Part shown: piece by piece, positions 20,590 to 31,925 of the stretch
Layout of the letters: each line of letters starts with the position of its first letter
Numbering within the stretch: the first letter of the stretch is position 1
Assembly: GCA_016271365.2 (NCBI GenBank)
Contig: CM057456.1
Location: forward strand, 662,187,501-662,251,500
Reading direction: 5' to 3'
Length of the DNA stretch: 64,000 nucleotides
Origin: Neoceratodus forsteri
Taxonomy: Eukaryota > Chordata > Ceratodontiformes > Ceratodontidae
Made by a program: the position numbers and the translations under genes
Notes under the pieces: generated by a model
What the model saw: the letters and a program-made list of their open reading frames with translations, nothing else
What the model was told of the DNA's origin: nothing
Databases searched by the model: none

Positions 20590-23540
20590 GTTTATTTATT
20601 TATTTAAGCGTTTTACCAGGAAGGCATACTGAGCAGTGTACCACTTGATTCCAGATGCTCCCTTGGGGAATAGGGATAGGCAGGATACAGTAATAACAGA
20701 ATTTACATACATATACATGTTCAGTACAGTTCAATTTAGAGCAGACAAAATCTTATATACAAATAGCAAGTATACAGACAGGTGGTAACGTAAGGGAGCG
20801 GCATGCACTGATTTACGTATATACCCCACAGTACACAGTAAACAGGGTTTGACAACAATGGGAAGAAAACAGTGGAGGCAGTAAACAGCTGACAACAAGG
20901 TTGTGAGGGATTCAACGGGGCAGGATGCAAGAGCAAGTGGTAGTGAAATGAGTCTTAAGAAAGGCATTCCAGTGTGGAGTGCCTGTGGCATGTCTAATAT
21001 CAGCAGACAGGGAGTTCCATAATTTGGGCACCCTGAAGCTGATGGCAGCCTGTCCAGACCTGGTGGATCTGTGTGGGATGTGAAGAAGCCGAGAATCAAT
21101 GTTCCTGAGTGAGTAGGCTGGAGGGGGAAGAACATTCAGGGAGGACGCCAGGTAGGAGGGGAGTGGGTGCCACCAGAATTTTGCAGCAGTTCTAGCACAG
21201 TGTTGCAATCTCCGATTGTGGCGAGAGGGGAGGTTCAAGGACTGGTAGAGGTCACAGTGATGTGTACTAGGAGGGCAGTCCAGGGAGAACCGGGGAGAAC
21301 CGGCAGAAGGAGTTGAAGAGGGGGTCTAGTCTGGACAGGGAGGTTTGAGGGGCTGCACAGTAGACTACATCGCCGTAGTCCATTTTTGGGAGAATCATCT
21401 TTTGAACGATAGCTAGTCATGTTGGTAGGGGATGCAACATTTGTTGCAGTATAATGTGCCCAACATGGGGTGCAGCTTCTTATACATAGCATCAATATGC
21501 GCTGAGAAGTCAAGGTGCTGGTCTAGCCAGACCCTGAGGTATCTGTAGGAAGTGCAGACCTCCAGTGGGGAGCCTTCTAGTGTGTGGAACGTGGGAAGGG
21601 GCAGGAAGGTGGGACAGTTTGGCCCGAGTGCCGAAAATGAGGGAAACAGTTTTTTTTAGGTTTAAAAATAGTTGATTTGAGTGGAACCAACATTGGATGG
21701 AGTCAAAATCCTCCTGCAGACAGGCTGCCACAGCAGTGGGGGATGAACCAGAGGCAAACAGCACCGTATCATCTGCATACATGTGGATGGCTGCATGAGG
21801 GCAGGCAGCAGGCAGATCGTTGAGAAAAACAGAGAACAACAGAGGGCCTAGGACAGATTCTTGGGGGACCCCATTGGTAACTGGGAGTGAGGTGGAACTA
21901 GCTGAGCCAATACTGACAGACTGGGACCTATCTGCCAGGTACGACTGGAACCAGTTGGTGGCAGGCACAGCCAGTCCAGCTTGAGTGAGTTAGACAGTAA
22001 CAGGGCATGAGAGACCGTATTGAAAGCCTTAGCCAGGTCGATAAAGATAGCCACAGTTATCTCCCCTTTATCCATACCCGTAAGGATGGTGTTGGTAAGA
22101 TGAAGGAGAGAGGTGGTGGTGGAGTGATTTTTTTCTAAACCCAGCCTAGTAGGGCGTGAAGAATGAAATGGAGTCGAGGTAGTTGGAGAGCTGGGCTAGT
22201 ACAAGGCACTCCTGTATTTTGGCTAGGGTGGGGAGCAGCGATATGGTACGGTAGTTGCATGGGGAGGAAGGGTCACCTCCTTTGGCTAGGGGAATGACTG
22301 TGGCTTATTTCCGTATTGTAGGGATGGATCTGAGTCTGAAAGACAGGTTATAGAGAGTGGCTAGAGGGTAGGCTATGGCTGGGGCAGAAAGAAGGAGCGT
22401 TTTGGAGTCAAGGCCCGAGGGGCATTTACCTTTGGATGGATTGAGTGACTGAAGTATTTTCAGTACCTCAGCAGGTGTAACCAGGCGGAGCGAGAAATAG
22501 GCTGGTGAGGAGACAGCAGGGGGATCAATGGAAGTGAGTGAGGGGTGAGAGGAGACTAAAGAGGATGTAGTGTTGGTGAAATATGAGTTAAACTCAGTGG
22601 CAATAATGCATGGATCAGTGATGATGCTTCCACCTATGTTGAGAGTGGGAGTAGGGGGTTGGGCCAGAGGGGTGAGAAGAGATTTTATCGATTTCCAGAA
22701 TTGTGTTGGGTGAGCGAAGTTATTGTTGAAAGCAGACTTAAAATAATTAGATTTGGCCTGATGTATGAGTCTGGTGCAGGCATTTCTTAGCGAGCGGTAG
22801 TGTTGCAGAACTGTTTGAGCATCTGTAGCTTTGAAGGTATTCCAGGCTCGGTCCCTGGCTCGTAGTTGTTCCAAGAGGTTTGCTGTTACCCAAGGTAGGT
22901 GGGATCCTCTTACTCTAGATCTTCTGAGAGGCACATGGAAGTCCCAGATAGCCAGGAGGTTGGACGTGAAAAATTTGAAGGCCTTATCCATGGAGGTAGC
23001 CCTAGGGATGTAGGACCAGTCGATGTTGGTGAGGTCATTTAGGAGTGTGGTCAGGTCAAGGGATTTGTAAGCTTTGTTGTATGGAGTGCGGGGGGAGGGG
23101 CCTTGGGTCTGAAGATTTTCCGCACCATATAAATCATATGGTGATCGCTGAGGGAGTCCGGTAGTAGGCCAGCGTTAATTATACAATGTGGGTGGATGGT
23201 AAGGGCCCAATCTAGTAGAGTAAGGAGTAGGAGACATATAAAGCAGGCAACCCTGCATGAAGAGAGGGAGGAGGCATAGAGGCCCCCAGTAACCAGTTAT
23301 GCCAGCCGTGCAGAGTGTGGTGCACTAGGGCAGAAGAAGAGTGGGGGGGTAGCTTTACAGTCTCAGAGATGAGGAGCAAAGAGCTTAGTTGATTTGGGTA
23401 GGACGAGGGTGGAAGGGACGATATGGTGGAACAAAGAATGACCATTATTAGAAAGAGATGGAGCGTTTTGATAGAAGTTAGTAAACTGCTCAGGGGTGGC
23501 CACTAGTGTCAGAGAAGTATAAGGAACTAATGGAAAAGTG
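20590..23540 (-). mobile_element. L2-like LINE, 5' truncated, second copy
   Basis: On the minus strand this LINE runs from partial endonuclease (about 23.45 kb) through RT to a 3' end with ATAAATAAATAAA at 20590. The 3' tail matches the L2 tail at 17608-17680. The endonuclease N-terminus is missing, so it is 5' truncated; the tandem array starting at 23.55 kb abuts this truncation. Confidence 0.85.
20912..23450 (-). pseudogene. L2-like ORF2 remnant
   Basis: Seen in order: a diverged endonuclease C-terminal half (23450-23000); a linker open for 228 codons at 22991-22305 rich in Arg and Trp-containing helices (RDRAWNTFK, HQAKSNYFKSAF) typical of the EN-RT connector; IDLAKAFNTV (RT motif A) near 22050; GVPQESVLGPLLF (motif B) near 21870; the YADD catalytic box at 21768-21779; and the C-terminal VPKLWNSLSADIRHA motif near 21010. 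At least five frame changes are needed to connect these. Confidence 0.85.
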
Positions 23541-23550
23541 GGCTGATTGG

Positions 23551-23640
23551 TTCACGCAGTCACGCGGTGCAGCCTATAAAACAAGGAGGTCACCAAGGGT
23601 GGTGGTGGGGGTGGTGGGGAGCCGGCGCTCAGTGCTGGCG
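23551..23640 (+). promoter_or_regulatory. TATA-like box ahead of the 83-bp array
   Basis: CCTATAAAAC at about 23572-23581 lies 70-120 bp upstream of the repeated blocks. It is preceded by CACGCAGTCACGCGG and followed by a GGTGG-rich stretch. It looks like a pol II core promoter reading right, such as that of an LTR, but no element is recognised around it. Confidence 0.35.
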
Positions 23641-23649
23641 GGGACTCCC

Positions 23650-25445
23650 TCTTGCGCAGTCAGCTGGAGCTGCTCCTAAATGTGGGGTCTCTACCTGTTG
23701 GGCAGATTTTCGGCCCAATGCTCCGCGGGGCTCTGGGGCTGTGGGGAGGGCTGAACCAGCTTGCCCTCTCGACCTCTCTGCAGATAAGGGACAAGAGAAA
23801 CAGCTTTTAAGTACATGTAGGGGAGAAGGAGGAGCTAACAAAAACAGGTACACTGTATTTGCTTTACGCTGAATGGAGGTTCAGTTTAACAGGTTTTTGC
23901 TAATACATGCATGCAGGTACAGTGGATCGTTAGTTCAGCACATTAATTTAGTACAGGTTGCTTGCTACAGTGTTAGAGAAATGTGCGTTAGCTTCTGAAT
24001 TAAAGACAGCGCTGCCTGCAGTCTAAATACCCCAAATTATGGCTCCGGTACAATAATTCACATCCCCTTAAGGCAATGTTAAATTTTACTTTCCCTTAAG
24101 GTACACTTCCCCTGTAGCCAAATTATACATCAGTGGAGCTTGTGAGTAGGCAGAAAAAAAACAATCTATAGTGCTCAGCTGACTGAAGAGTCAACCGCCT
24201 TTGTTTAAAAGTGGCGCCAAATTCAAATCCCTCTAGCGCAGTCAGCTGGAGCTGCTCCTAAGCGTGGGGTCTCTACCTGTTGGGCAGATTTTCGGTGCGA
24301 TGCTCCATGGGGCTCTGGGGCTGTGGGGAGGGCTGAACCAGCTTGCCCTCTCGAGCTCTCTGTTGGGCAGATTTTCGGCATGATGCTCTACGGGGCTCTG
24401 GGGCTGTGGTGAGGGCTGAACCAGCTTGCCCTCTCGACCTCTCTGTTCGGCAGATTTTCGGCATGATGCTCCGTGGGGCTCTGGGGCTGTGGGGAGGGCT
24501 GAACCAGCTTGCCCTCTCGACCTCTCTGCAGGTAAGGGACAAGAGAAACAGCTTTTAAGTACATGTAGGGGAGAAGGAGGAGCTAACAAAAACAGGTACA
24601 CGGTATTTGCTTTACGCTGAATGGAGGTTCAGTTTAACAGGTGTTTGCTAATACATGCATGCAGGTACAGTGGATCGTTAGTTCAGCACATTAATTTAGT
24701 ACAGGTTGCTTGCTACAGTGTTAGAGAAATGTGCGTTAGCTTCCGAATTAAAGACAGCGTTGCCTGCAGTCTTAATACCCCAAATTATGGCTCCGGTACA
24801 ATAATTCACATCCCCTTAAGGCAATGTTAAATTTTACTTTCCCTTAAGGTACACTTCCCCTGCAGCCAAATTATACATCGGTGGAGCTTGTGAGTAGGCA
24901 GAAAAAAAACAATCTATAGTGCTCAGCTGACTGAAAAGGCAACCGCCTTTGTTTAAAAGTGATGCCAAATTCGAATCCCTCTAGCGCAGTCAGCTGCAGC
25001 TGCTCCTAAGCGCGGGGTCTCTACTTGTTGGGCAGATTTTCGGTGCGATGTTCCATGGGGCTCTGGGGCTGTGGGGAGGGCTGAACCAGCTTGCCCTCTC
25101 GACCTCTCTGTTGGGCAGATTTTCGGCATGATGCTCCGTGGGGCTCTGGGGCTGTAGGGAGGGCTGAACCAGCTTGCCCTCTCGACCTCTCTGTTGGGCA
25201 GATTTTTGGCGCGATGCTCCACGGGGCACTGGGGCTGTGGGGAGGGCTGAACCAGCTTGCCATCTCGACCTCTCTGTTGGGCAGATTTTCGGCGCGATGC
25301 TCCACGGGGCTCTGGGGCTGTGAGGAGGGCTGAACCAGCTTGCCCTCTCAACCTCTCTGTTGGGCAGATTTTCAGTGCGATGCTCCATGGGGCTCTGAGG
25401 CTGTGGGGAGGGCTGAACCAGCTTGCCCTCTTGACCTCTCTGCCC
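23650..25445. repeat. Nested tandem array: 83-bp units in three larger blocks (1, 3, 5 units)
   Basis: Each block opens with GCGCAGTCAGCTG(G/C)AGCTG and GGGGTCTCTAC. The 83-bp units begin TTGGGCAGATTTT at 23698; at 24280, 24363, 24446; and at 25028, 25111, 25194, 25277, 25360. Blocks 1 and 2 then share a ~440-bp tail (GTACATGTAGGGGAGAAGG ... AACCGCCTTTGTTTAAAAGT); block 3 ends after its fifth unit. Because 83 is not a multiple of three, each frame cycles through the others; all three minus frames are nearly stop-free, which creates long ORFs without evidence of coding. Confidence 0.9.
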
Positions 25446-26019
25446 TGTTCCCTCACTGCTGAGATGGGGACAGCATGAATTGTAAATACAGTGCATTATT
25501 CTACTGCTGCATGTTGTTCTTACTTTATATGGGTGCATGCATTGTAAATACTGATTTATTTTGCCCCGATGAGATTGTCTGTTGGGGTTCTGGCTGTGTA
25601 ATTCCCCCTTATTCTGAACTGTGCTACATAGTCAGTGTTGTGACAGGGAGCTCCTGCCACTCTTGAGGACCGACCTTTTCTTAAATCTGTTGCAAAAGTT
25701 CTTCTGTTTCTTAGTCTGTTCTGTCCTTTACAATTTCTAGTCCATAAGGTTGGCCACCTATGGATACTCCCCCCTCCTTTCTTGACTGTGCTATAATGTC
25801 CTCTTTAATTTTCCTTTTCTCTCTCAGGTCCTTGTACAGTGAGGTTATTGTTGTGACCTCCAAGCGTATGTAAAACAGGTTGTGTTTATCGTTGTTGGAT
25901 TTAATATGTAATAGCACTATGTCATAATATACCTTATGTTTATGAAACCTGTAAATGTTGAAATACCATGGCACTAGGTGTTTTTGATAATGGTAAAAAG
26001 TACTAGGTGACTATTATAG
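25446..26019. other. Unassigned stretch
   Basis: No recognised family. It may contain the 5' edge of the LTR that ends at 26523. Confidence 0.4.
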
Positions 26020-26523
26020 AAATTAAGTTAGTTGTGCTATCTAAAATGCATGTAAATTGCTGTAAACTGAACAAGACAGAAATTTCATATTGATTTGCAT
26101 ATACTCCATGATGCTTTGCATTTATGGAAGTATATATGATGTTGTATTTCTTTGAAACTTGATTTGCTGCCAATGCCCTTTGGGTAACCCTTATTTCAGT
26201 GTTTCTGCACTGAGGTTCTTTGTTTTTAGCTTGTATTGTTTTTTTTTTCCTTTTGAGCCCCCACTATCCAAGCAAATGGGGTCCACATAAGGATGAAGGG
26301 TTTCCACTGAAAAGTGGTTAGATCAGAAATCAGTGTCAGTAGGTGCTGGTTAAGTGCAGACAAAGAACATTCATAGTCTGTTGCTACAAACTGATGTACT
26401 GAAGAAGGAATATGCTGTTGCTGAAGCTTATTTCCTGTATTCTGAATAAACATCACACAGAGATTGTGTGTTGAACCTGAAGTTTGCTGTCTGGTCCATC
26501 TGTTATCCTACAGCCTCTCCACA
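26020..26523 (+). repeat. 5' LTR, left boundary uncertain
   Basis: The right end is fixed by a match: CTGAAGTTTG(C/G)TGTCTGGTCC, CTGTTATCC, CCTCTCCACA occurs at 26477-26523 and again at 28961-29007. CTGAATAAACATC near 26440 supplies a polyadenylation signal, as expected in an LTR. The left edge cannot be seen because the matching part of the 3' LTR is deleted. Confidence 0.6.
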
Positions 26524-26527
26524 GACT

Positions 26528-26545
26528 TGGTGTCAGAAATGAGAT
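26528..26545 (+). other. Primer-binding site, tRNA-Leu type
   Basis: TGGTGTCAGAAATGAGA lies 4 bases after the LTR end. It starts with TGG (the complement of a tRNA CCA end) and resembles the TGGTGTCAGAAGTGGGA-type sites complementary to tRNA-Leu that many Ty3/gypsy elements use. Confidence 0.6.
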
Positions 26546-26788
26546 AACTTGCTGGAAGCACCTGGACTTGCCAAAGAGGGACGTTTTCTGGTGGATATCG
26601 CCGAGATATCCCAGGTAGATTGATGCACCAGGAGTTGCCAGAGGAGAACCCGGAGAAGAAAGTCAGTGGAGCTCTGCCCAGAACCATGGCTGACAGACAG
26701 AGAGAAGCTGCTGCCTGGACTGGACCTGGGAGCTTGGAGGAAGGCCAAGCCTGAAGATGACAAAAAGATGCAAGAGGACATGGAATAA

Positions 26789-27616
26789 TTGAGGGAACTG
26801 CCTCCTCTTGAAGATGCTCCACCTGAGGACGTAGGGGAATTGTTGAAATGGCTCTGCATAAAACAGGTGCAGATGGAAAGAGAAAGAGACATTGAGTGGA
26901 GAAGTCAAGATGCCAGATTGGTGGATACCATGATAGTTTTGCATGCCATCAATGCATGGCAAACAGAAAGAGCCAGTAGCCCAAAGGACATTAAACTGTC
27001 TAACCTTTTGGACAGTGATGACATTGAGGCCTACTTCACAATGTTGGAGAGGATTGCTCGAACATGCGCAAGGCCAAGGGAACACTGGGTTGTTTGACTG
27101 GCACCACACCTGACAGGCAGTGCTCAGTTAGTTTATGGCCACATGGACTCCCGAGAGGCAGAGGACTATGACCGTGTGAAGCAGAAGATCCTCAGGTGCT
27201 ATGACATAAACACTGAAACCTATCACCAGAGGTTTAGATTTCTTAAAATGCAGTCACTGGATACCCCCCAAGAGACTTATGCCCGTCTCAAGGAGCTCTG
27301 CTACAAATAGTTACAACCGGAGAACAAGAGCAAGGACCAACCTCTGGTGGTGGTGATTTTTGAACAGTTTATTAAAGTTTTACTCCAGGATGCACAACTT
27401 TGGGTTCAGGAGCATAAGCTGGACTACGCTGATAAAACCATCACATTGGTAGAAGACTTCCTGGCAGCCCGACCATCCAGATTCAGAGGGTTCCAAGAGA
27501 CATCAGCAGCTGTGACCACTAGCAATCCGGTAAGGAACCCTTTTACTTCTAAACTGTCTAATTCAGCCCCAGAGAAAAAAGACTGGAGAGCAGAGGGAGG
27601 GGGCACATTCCAGTAG
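26789..27616 (+). pseudogene. gag with SCAN-like capsid domain
   Basis: A single frame covers the whole capsid region with two in-frame stops (TGA at 27098, TAG at 27308). An acidic N-terminal helical stretch is followed by DIEAYFTMLERIARTC, WVV-x-LAPHLTGSAQLVYG, DYDRVKQKILRCYDI, ETYHQRFRFL and VIFEQFIKVL. This is the helix pattern of the SCAN domain and of Gmr1-like gag capsids. The product would assemble the particle around element RNA. The reading frame being intact apart from point stops suggests moderate age. Confidence 0.75.
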
Positions 27617-27627
27617 CTGAGATTGTA

Positions 27628-27669
27628 TGTCAAGGGTGCCAAAAGAAGAGCCATTATGTAACAAACTGT
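27628..27669 (+). pseudogene. gag zinc knuckle (CCHC)
   Basis: CQGCQKKSHYVTNC gives C-x2-C-x4-H-x4-C, the retroviral-type nucleocapsid knuckle. It is in a different frame from the capsid, so a small indel separates them. Confidence 0.75.
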
Positions 27670-27719
27670 CCTAGTATAAATAGAGAGAGACAGAGACAGT
27701 TCACATAGCCTTTGCGAAC

Positions 27720-28112
27720 TTGGGTCACTTTATGGTTACTATGCAGACTGGATCACAGCAGATGATGGGACTGATTGATTCAGGGAGCCGCCAGACTCTT
27801 GTGCAAGCAGATCTGGTGACTGGGAATAATAAAGGACTGAATACAGCAGTCATCTGTGTGCACGGTGATACCCATCACTACCCTACAGCCACCATACAAA
27901 TGACTGTTCAAAAAAAGACACATGAGGTAGAAGTAGGGTTGGTACCTTGCCCACCTGTGCCAGTTATTATCGGGCATGACCACCCAGACTTTGCTTCATT
28001 TATATATTGTCATTCCACCCATGACTCTGCTGTAGTTGCTGTAACCACCAGAGCTCAAGTGAAGAAGGAACATTTACCACCTGTGTTCCCATTTGATAAT
28101 GATGTTTTTTAA
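27720..28112 (+). pseudogene. Aspartic protease domain
   Basis: LIDSGSRQTLV supplies the D-S/T-G catalytic motif, about 25 residues into the ORF. A later VPVIIGHDHPDF matches the second conserved I-I/L-G-x-D segment of Ty3/gypsy proteases. The frame is open but lies out of frame with gag. Confidence 0.7.
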
Positions 28113-28148
28113 GATCCTGGCAAGGACTGTAAAACTAAGGCTGAGAAG

Positions 28149-28960
28149 ATGAAGCTAAAGAAGGCCTGGCTTGATACTCATGCTGGTGTACAGCCAGATT
28201 TGGGACACACTTTTAAATGTGATATGCAGCATGAGCAAAAAGCAGACCCTTCACTTAACCCTTTTTTTTCACAGGTGGGGAAGGGAGTCGAAAAAGGTGC
28301 CCCTCAGTTTGTTGTAAAACAGGGAACACTGTATTGAGAATACACTAACCCCAGAACTGGAGAGGTAATAGACCAACTAATGGTTCCAAGAAAAGTCCAC
28401 TGCCAAATCATGTACTTAGCACATGAAATCCCTTTACCAGGCCATGCAGCAGAGACAGCATCCTGAATAGGATATTGCCCAGGTTTTATTGGCCCTCTAT
28501 CTATGAGAACATAACTGAGTATTGTGAAGCATGTGCCGAGTGTCAGAAGGTACCTCAGGCAGGAAAAAGGGATAGAGTACTGCTACAACCCATCCCCTTT
28601 GTGACTAACCCCTTTGACAGGAGAGCCATGGATATAGTGGGCCCCTTGGCAAAGAGCTCCAAGGGTAACAGATTTGTACTGGTCATATGTGATCACGCTA
28701 CCCACTACCCAGAAGCTATCCCCATGAGAACTATCACAGCCCCAAGGATAGCCGAGGAGCTAGCAAAGGTATTTAGCCACATGGGAATCCCCCAAGAAAT
28801 ACTAATCAGGGGAGTAATTTTAATGCATACCTGCTAAAAGAATTGTACCGTCTGCTGGGCGTGGTAGCAGTGTGTACATCCCCATACTACCCACAGATTG
28901 ATGGCCTCATAGAGATGGTTTAATCAGACATTAAAGAGAATGTTGAGGAAATATGTAAAT
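28149..28960 (+). pseudogene. Integrase (HHCC and DDE core), broken
   Basis: After an N-terminal extension ending in QFVVKQGTLY, the zinc-binding HHCC region can be read as H in YLAHEIPLPGH and CEACAEC. The core starts at MDIVGPLAKSS (first catalytic D) and VICDHATHYPEA. In the frame that continues, the second catalytic D is replaced by N (TNQGSNF near 28804); the third, E, is present in GLIE at 28910. Frameshifts occur near 28470, 28805 and 28920. Coding sequence ends at KRMLRKYV, immediately before the LTR remnant. Confidence 0.75.
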
Positions 28961-29007
28961 CTGAAGTTTGGTGTCTGGTCCAACTGTTATCCCACAACCC
29001 CTCCACA
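28961..29007 (+). repeat. 3' LTR remnant, last 47 bp
   Basis: It matches 26477-26523 with a few substitutions and directly abuts the integrase sequence, marking the right border of the internal deletion. Confidence 0.75.
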
Positions 29008-30202
29008 AATGTGACTAAATTGTTGGTGGTTAGGCAATTCTTCTGCCTCACACATAGAGCTCTGCATCTCCATGTCATTACTGTAAATATACTGTGCACA
29101 GGGACCAAAGAGTGACCAACTGAGGTGTGCCTGAATCATCTGTCGCTAATTTCAGTCATACTGCTGGTACTCTGCTTTTCCCTATGGGGACCTGTGAGCA
29201 GTGTTACATGAATAGATCTCTTTTTTTGGAACAGCATTAGTGTGACTCTGTGGAGTCACAGTCACCATTGGGCGCTGGCAAAAAAAAAAAAAATCTAAAT
29301 GAATTGGACATTGGTGACTGGTGCTCGGGAAGATGGAAACTGGTGACAAAAGGACAAGAGGGGGAACTGGTGAAATTCCCCATGATGTTATCAGCAAAGA
29401 AAAAAATGGAGAGCTGCTCTGCAGGGACCTATATAGGGGCTGCCCCGGAGGTCACATGACTGGAGAAGGAGGCAGCCAGAACCACGATGTTTGCAAGTGT
29501 GCACCTGGTGAGATGTTACCAGCCCTATATCCCTAGACACCAGAGTGGGTGTTGGGCTATGACCCACCCCCTGAGGTGCAGTGTTAAGAAAATAGGTAAG
29601 GAGGGGCTGAAGGTGGCTTGTCAGTTTTTAGCTCAGTTAGGTACACACAACAGCCTCTTGATGAACTCTCAGCTCCTCCACAGTACAAGTTCACTCCCCG
29701 TACTTGCATGCACTTGTCAAGGATGTGATGTTAGAGAGTTTTGTTTTGGAAGGACTTGCAGTAATTCCTCAACAGTTGTTTCTGCCTGGTTCTTTGGGGG
29801 AATTGATAGTTGCCATTTTCTCTTATGATGATCTGAGCTGGTAGCAGTCACTCCTGGCTTCTCACCTAATGATTTAGAGGCATGGTAAATGACACAGGAT
29901 ATTGCATGGCAGTTGTTTTTTTTCTGTAGTCTTGTTGCTTTGAGGTTGTTGCCCACAGACTTGATGCTTGATACCAACATAATGACACCCTTAGATGTTT
30001 AAAAGTACCATGATGATAATTCTCAGTGCCGAGATGTGAAGAGACTACACATGCATACGCCTTGATGGTGGTATTGTTGAATGTTGAAAGGAACACTGTC
30101 TCTCTCAAGAACAGGTTGTATTTTTATACATTGCATTTTACAGAGCAATAATTTTCTGTTCCACATCACTGAACAGAAGAATGGCTATGCAGCATGTATG
30201 AA
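29008..30202. other. Unassigned stretch
   Basis: No coding domain. There is an A run at 29281-29293. GACCTATATAGGGGC near 29427 is TATA-like and could belong to an old LTR. Nothing else can be assigned. Confidence 0.4.
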
Positions 30203-31925
30203 ACAAGCATTTGTCAATGCCGAATGTTGTCTCACTGGCATTGGCATTGGTAGTGCATGAGTCAGAGATGCATAATAGGAATGGCAGTGAAGTATTGAAC
30301 TGATGCCAACCCCAACCCCACCTTGCAGAGATTGACAAGCATTGGGGTGTGCCTTTGGGTCGTCAGCTATAACGCTCATGCCACTGTACCTCACCCTACC
30401 CTGTAGACACTGACAAGTGTTGTGGTGTGCTTTGGTGTCTTTGGGCCATATACTTACCCCATTCCATAAGGAAATATGCTGAGGTGGGTGCAGTATAGGA
30501 GAATGGGGTGAACTTTGGGGCCGAACACTCCAAGGCACACCTCAATGCCTGTCACTGGCTGCAGGGTGGGGGTGGAATGGTGGGAGTATTACAGCTGCTG
30601 ATCCCAAGTCACACCCCTGATGCCTGTCAGTCTCTGCAGGGAGGGGTATTACAGTTGGAAACCCTAATGCTGTAGGTGTGTGTTGGTGTTTTCACTCCAA
30701 ATTATAAACATGGGCTTTTTGTGACCCCGCCTCATGAAGAGCGGCACTATCAGTTTGTTAGCCAAAAGGTGATTTTGCACAGCAACTGTACCATTTGGCA
30801 CCACAGGTACAGAAACACATTTTGGGCAGGATGTGGAAAAAGACAACTATATTGTTCATGAGGAGGTGTAAAAAAATGGCGACGTTGAAAATCTGGAGTG
30901 AAAATATGAAAAATTGGTGAAGTCATGAGCATGCATAGAAACTGCGCAACGCATGTCCATAACCCAATTCTTTTTGGGATTTTTTAACCACATTTTCAAC
31001 ATAGGCATTTTGGGACCTCTCCTTATGAACAGTGGCACTGTGAGTTTGTTTATCTGTTCCAAAAAAGTTGATTTCCCACAATGACCACGCTATTGTATGC
31101 CACAGGTGCAAAAACACATTTCGGGCAGGATGTGAAAAATGGCAGCTATACTGTTCATAAAGAGGTGTGAAAAAATGCCAGTGTTGAAAATGTGGCAGGA
31201 AAATATTGCAGATTTGTGAAGTTACAAGTGCGCATGGAAACTGCGCAATGCATGCTTGTAACACAGTCATTATGGACGTTCATCACCAAATTTTCAACAT
31301 AGGCATTTTAGGACCTCTGCTCATGAACAGTGTCACTGTCATTTTGTTACTCTGTCCCTATAATGGATTTCCCACAGCGACTGTGCTATTGTGTGATGGA
31401 AGTGCGAAAAACACATTTCAGCCAGGATATGTAAAATGACAGCTGTACTGTTCATAAGAAGGTGTGGGAAAATGTCAATTTGGAAAATGTGGAGTGAAAA
31501 TATTACAAATTCATGAAGTTATGAGCGTGCGTGGAAACTGCACAATGCACGCTCATAAAAGAGCCACTTTTTGGATTTTGTTCACCAAATTTGCAACATA
31601 GGCTTTTTGAGAGCCCCCCTCATGAACAGTGGCACTGTCGTTTCGTTAATCGGTCCCGAAAGGTGATTCCGCACAGTAACCGCAAAAACACCTTTTGGAA
31701 CTGAATAACGACATGACAGTGACTGACTTCTTGAGGAGGGGTCCCAGGAACCCCATGTTGAAGATGTGGTGCCAAAATTCCCCAAAATGGCTGAGACATG
31801 CACCAAAGTTGAAAAATCCCTATTTATGCCATTACACAGCTTACCAGCATTTCCTCAGTTCGTGGTCAGCATCGAAGAGTGCAGACGTGTTCCCAGTGTA
31901 GTATCAAATCATGCTATCCATCAGA
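30203..31925 (+). repeat. Hairpin-satellite block A (~500-bp leader + ~298-bp units)
   Basis: The leader (GCATTTG-CAATGCCGAATGTTGTCTC ...) is followed by about four units starting near 30690, 30978, 31280 and 31580. Each unit opens with a TTTTCAACATAGGC-like word and CTCATGAACAGTGGCACTGT. It closes with ACTGTTCATAAGGAGGTGTG and AATGCCAGTGTTGAAAATGTGG, the reverse complement of its own opening. Each unit can therefore fold on itself. The block is the direct-orientation twin of 35862-37570. Confidence 0.85.

Larger units (their letters stand above)
26020..29007 (+). mobile_element. Gmr1-type Ty3/gypsy LTR retrotransposon, internally deleted
   Basis: Order on the plus strand: 5' LTR, primer-binding site, SCAN-like gag, zinc knuckle, aspartic protease, integrase, then directly the last ~47 bases of the 3' LTR. 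No RT or RNase H lies between protease and integrase. In Gmr1-like elements integrase precedes RT, unlike most Ty3/gypsy elements, and their gag is the proposed source of the vertebrate SCAN domain; both traits fit. RT and RNase H would then have been lost in one deletion ending inside the 3' LTR at 28961. All genes carry stops or frameshifts. Confidence 0.7.

Noticed and set aside
24205..24235. TGGCGCC string as a lysine-tRNA primer-binding site of a retrovirus-like element
   Set aside because: The match ends after seven bases, the second block reads TGATGCC at the same place, and no gag or LTR pair follows.
23650..25445. Array of regularly spaced repeats resembling CRISPR
   Set aside because: Units are contiguous 83-bp tandem repeats without unique spacers, in a genome with introns and LINEs.
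24242..25538. Long minus-strand ORFs (119-182 codons) and matching plus-strand ORFs, possible repetitive Pro/Ser-rich proteins
   Set aside because: They lie wholly in the 83-bp tandem array. All frames on the minus strand are open because the repeated unit lacks stops, and the peptide cycles through frames as 83 is not divisible by three. No domain, start context or splice evidence.
19680..29580. LTR pair suggested by similarity of 19680-19730 and 29535-29575
   Set aside because: Similarity is short and imperfect, and the 10 kb between contains unrelated complete elements; at best two copies of an old repeat.
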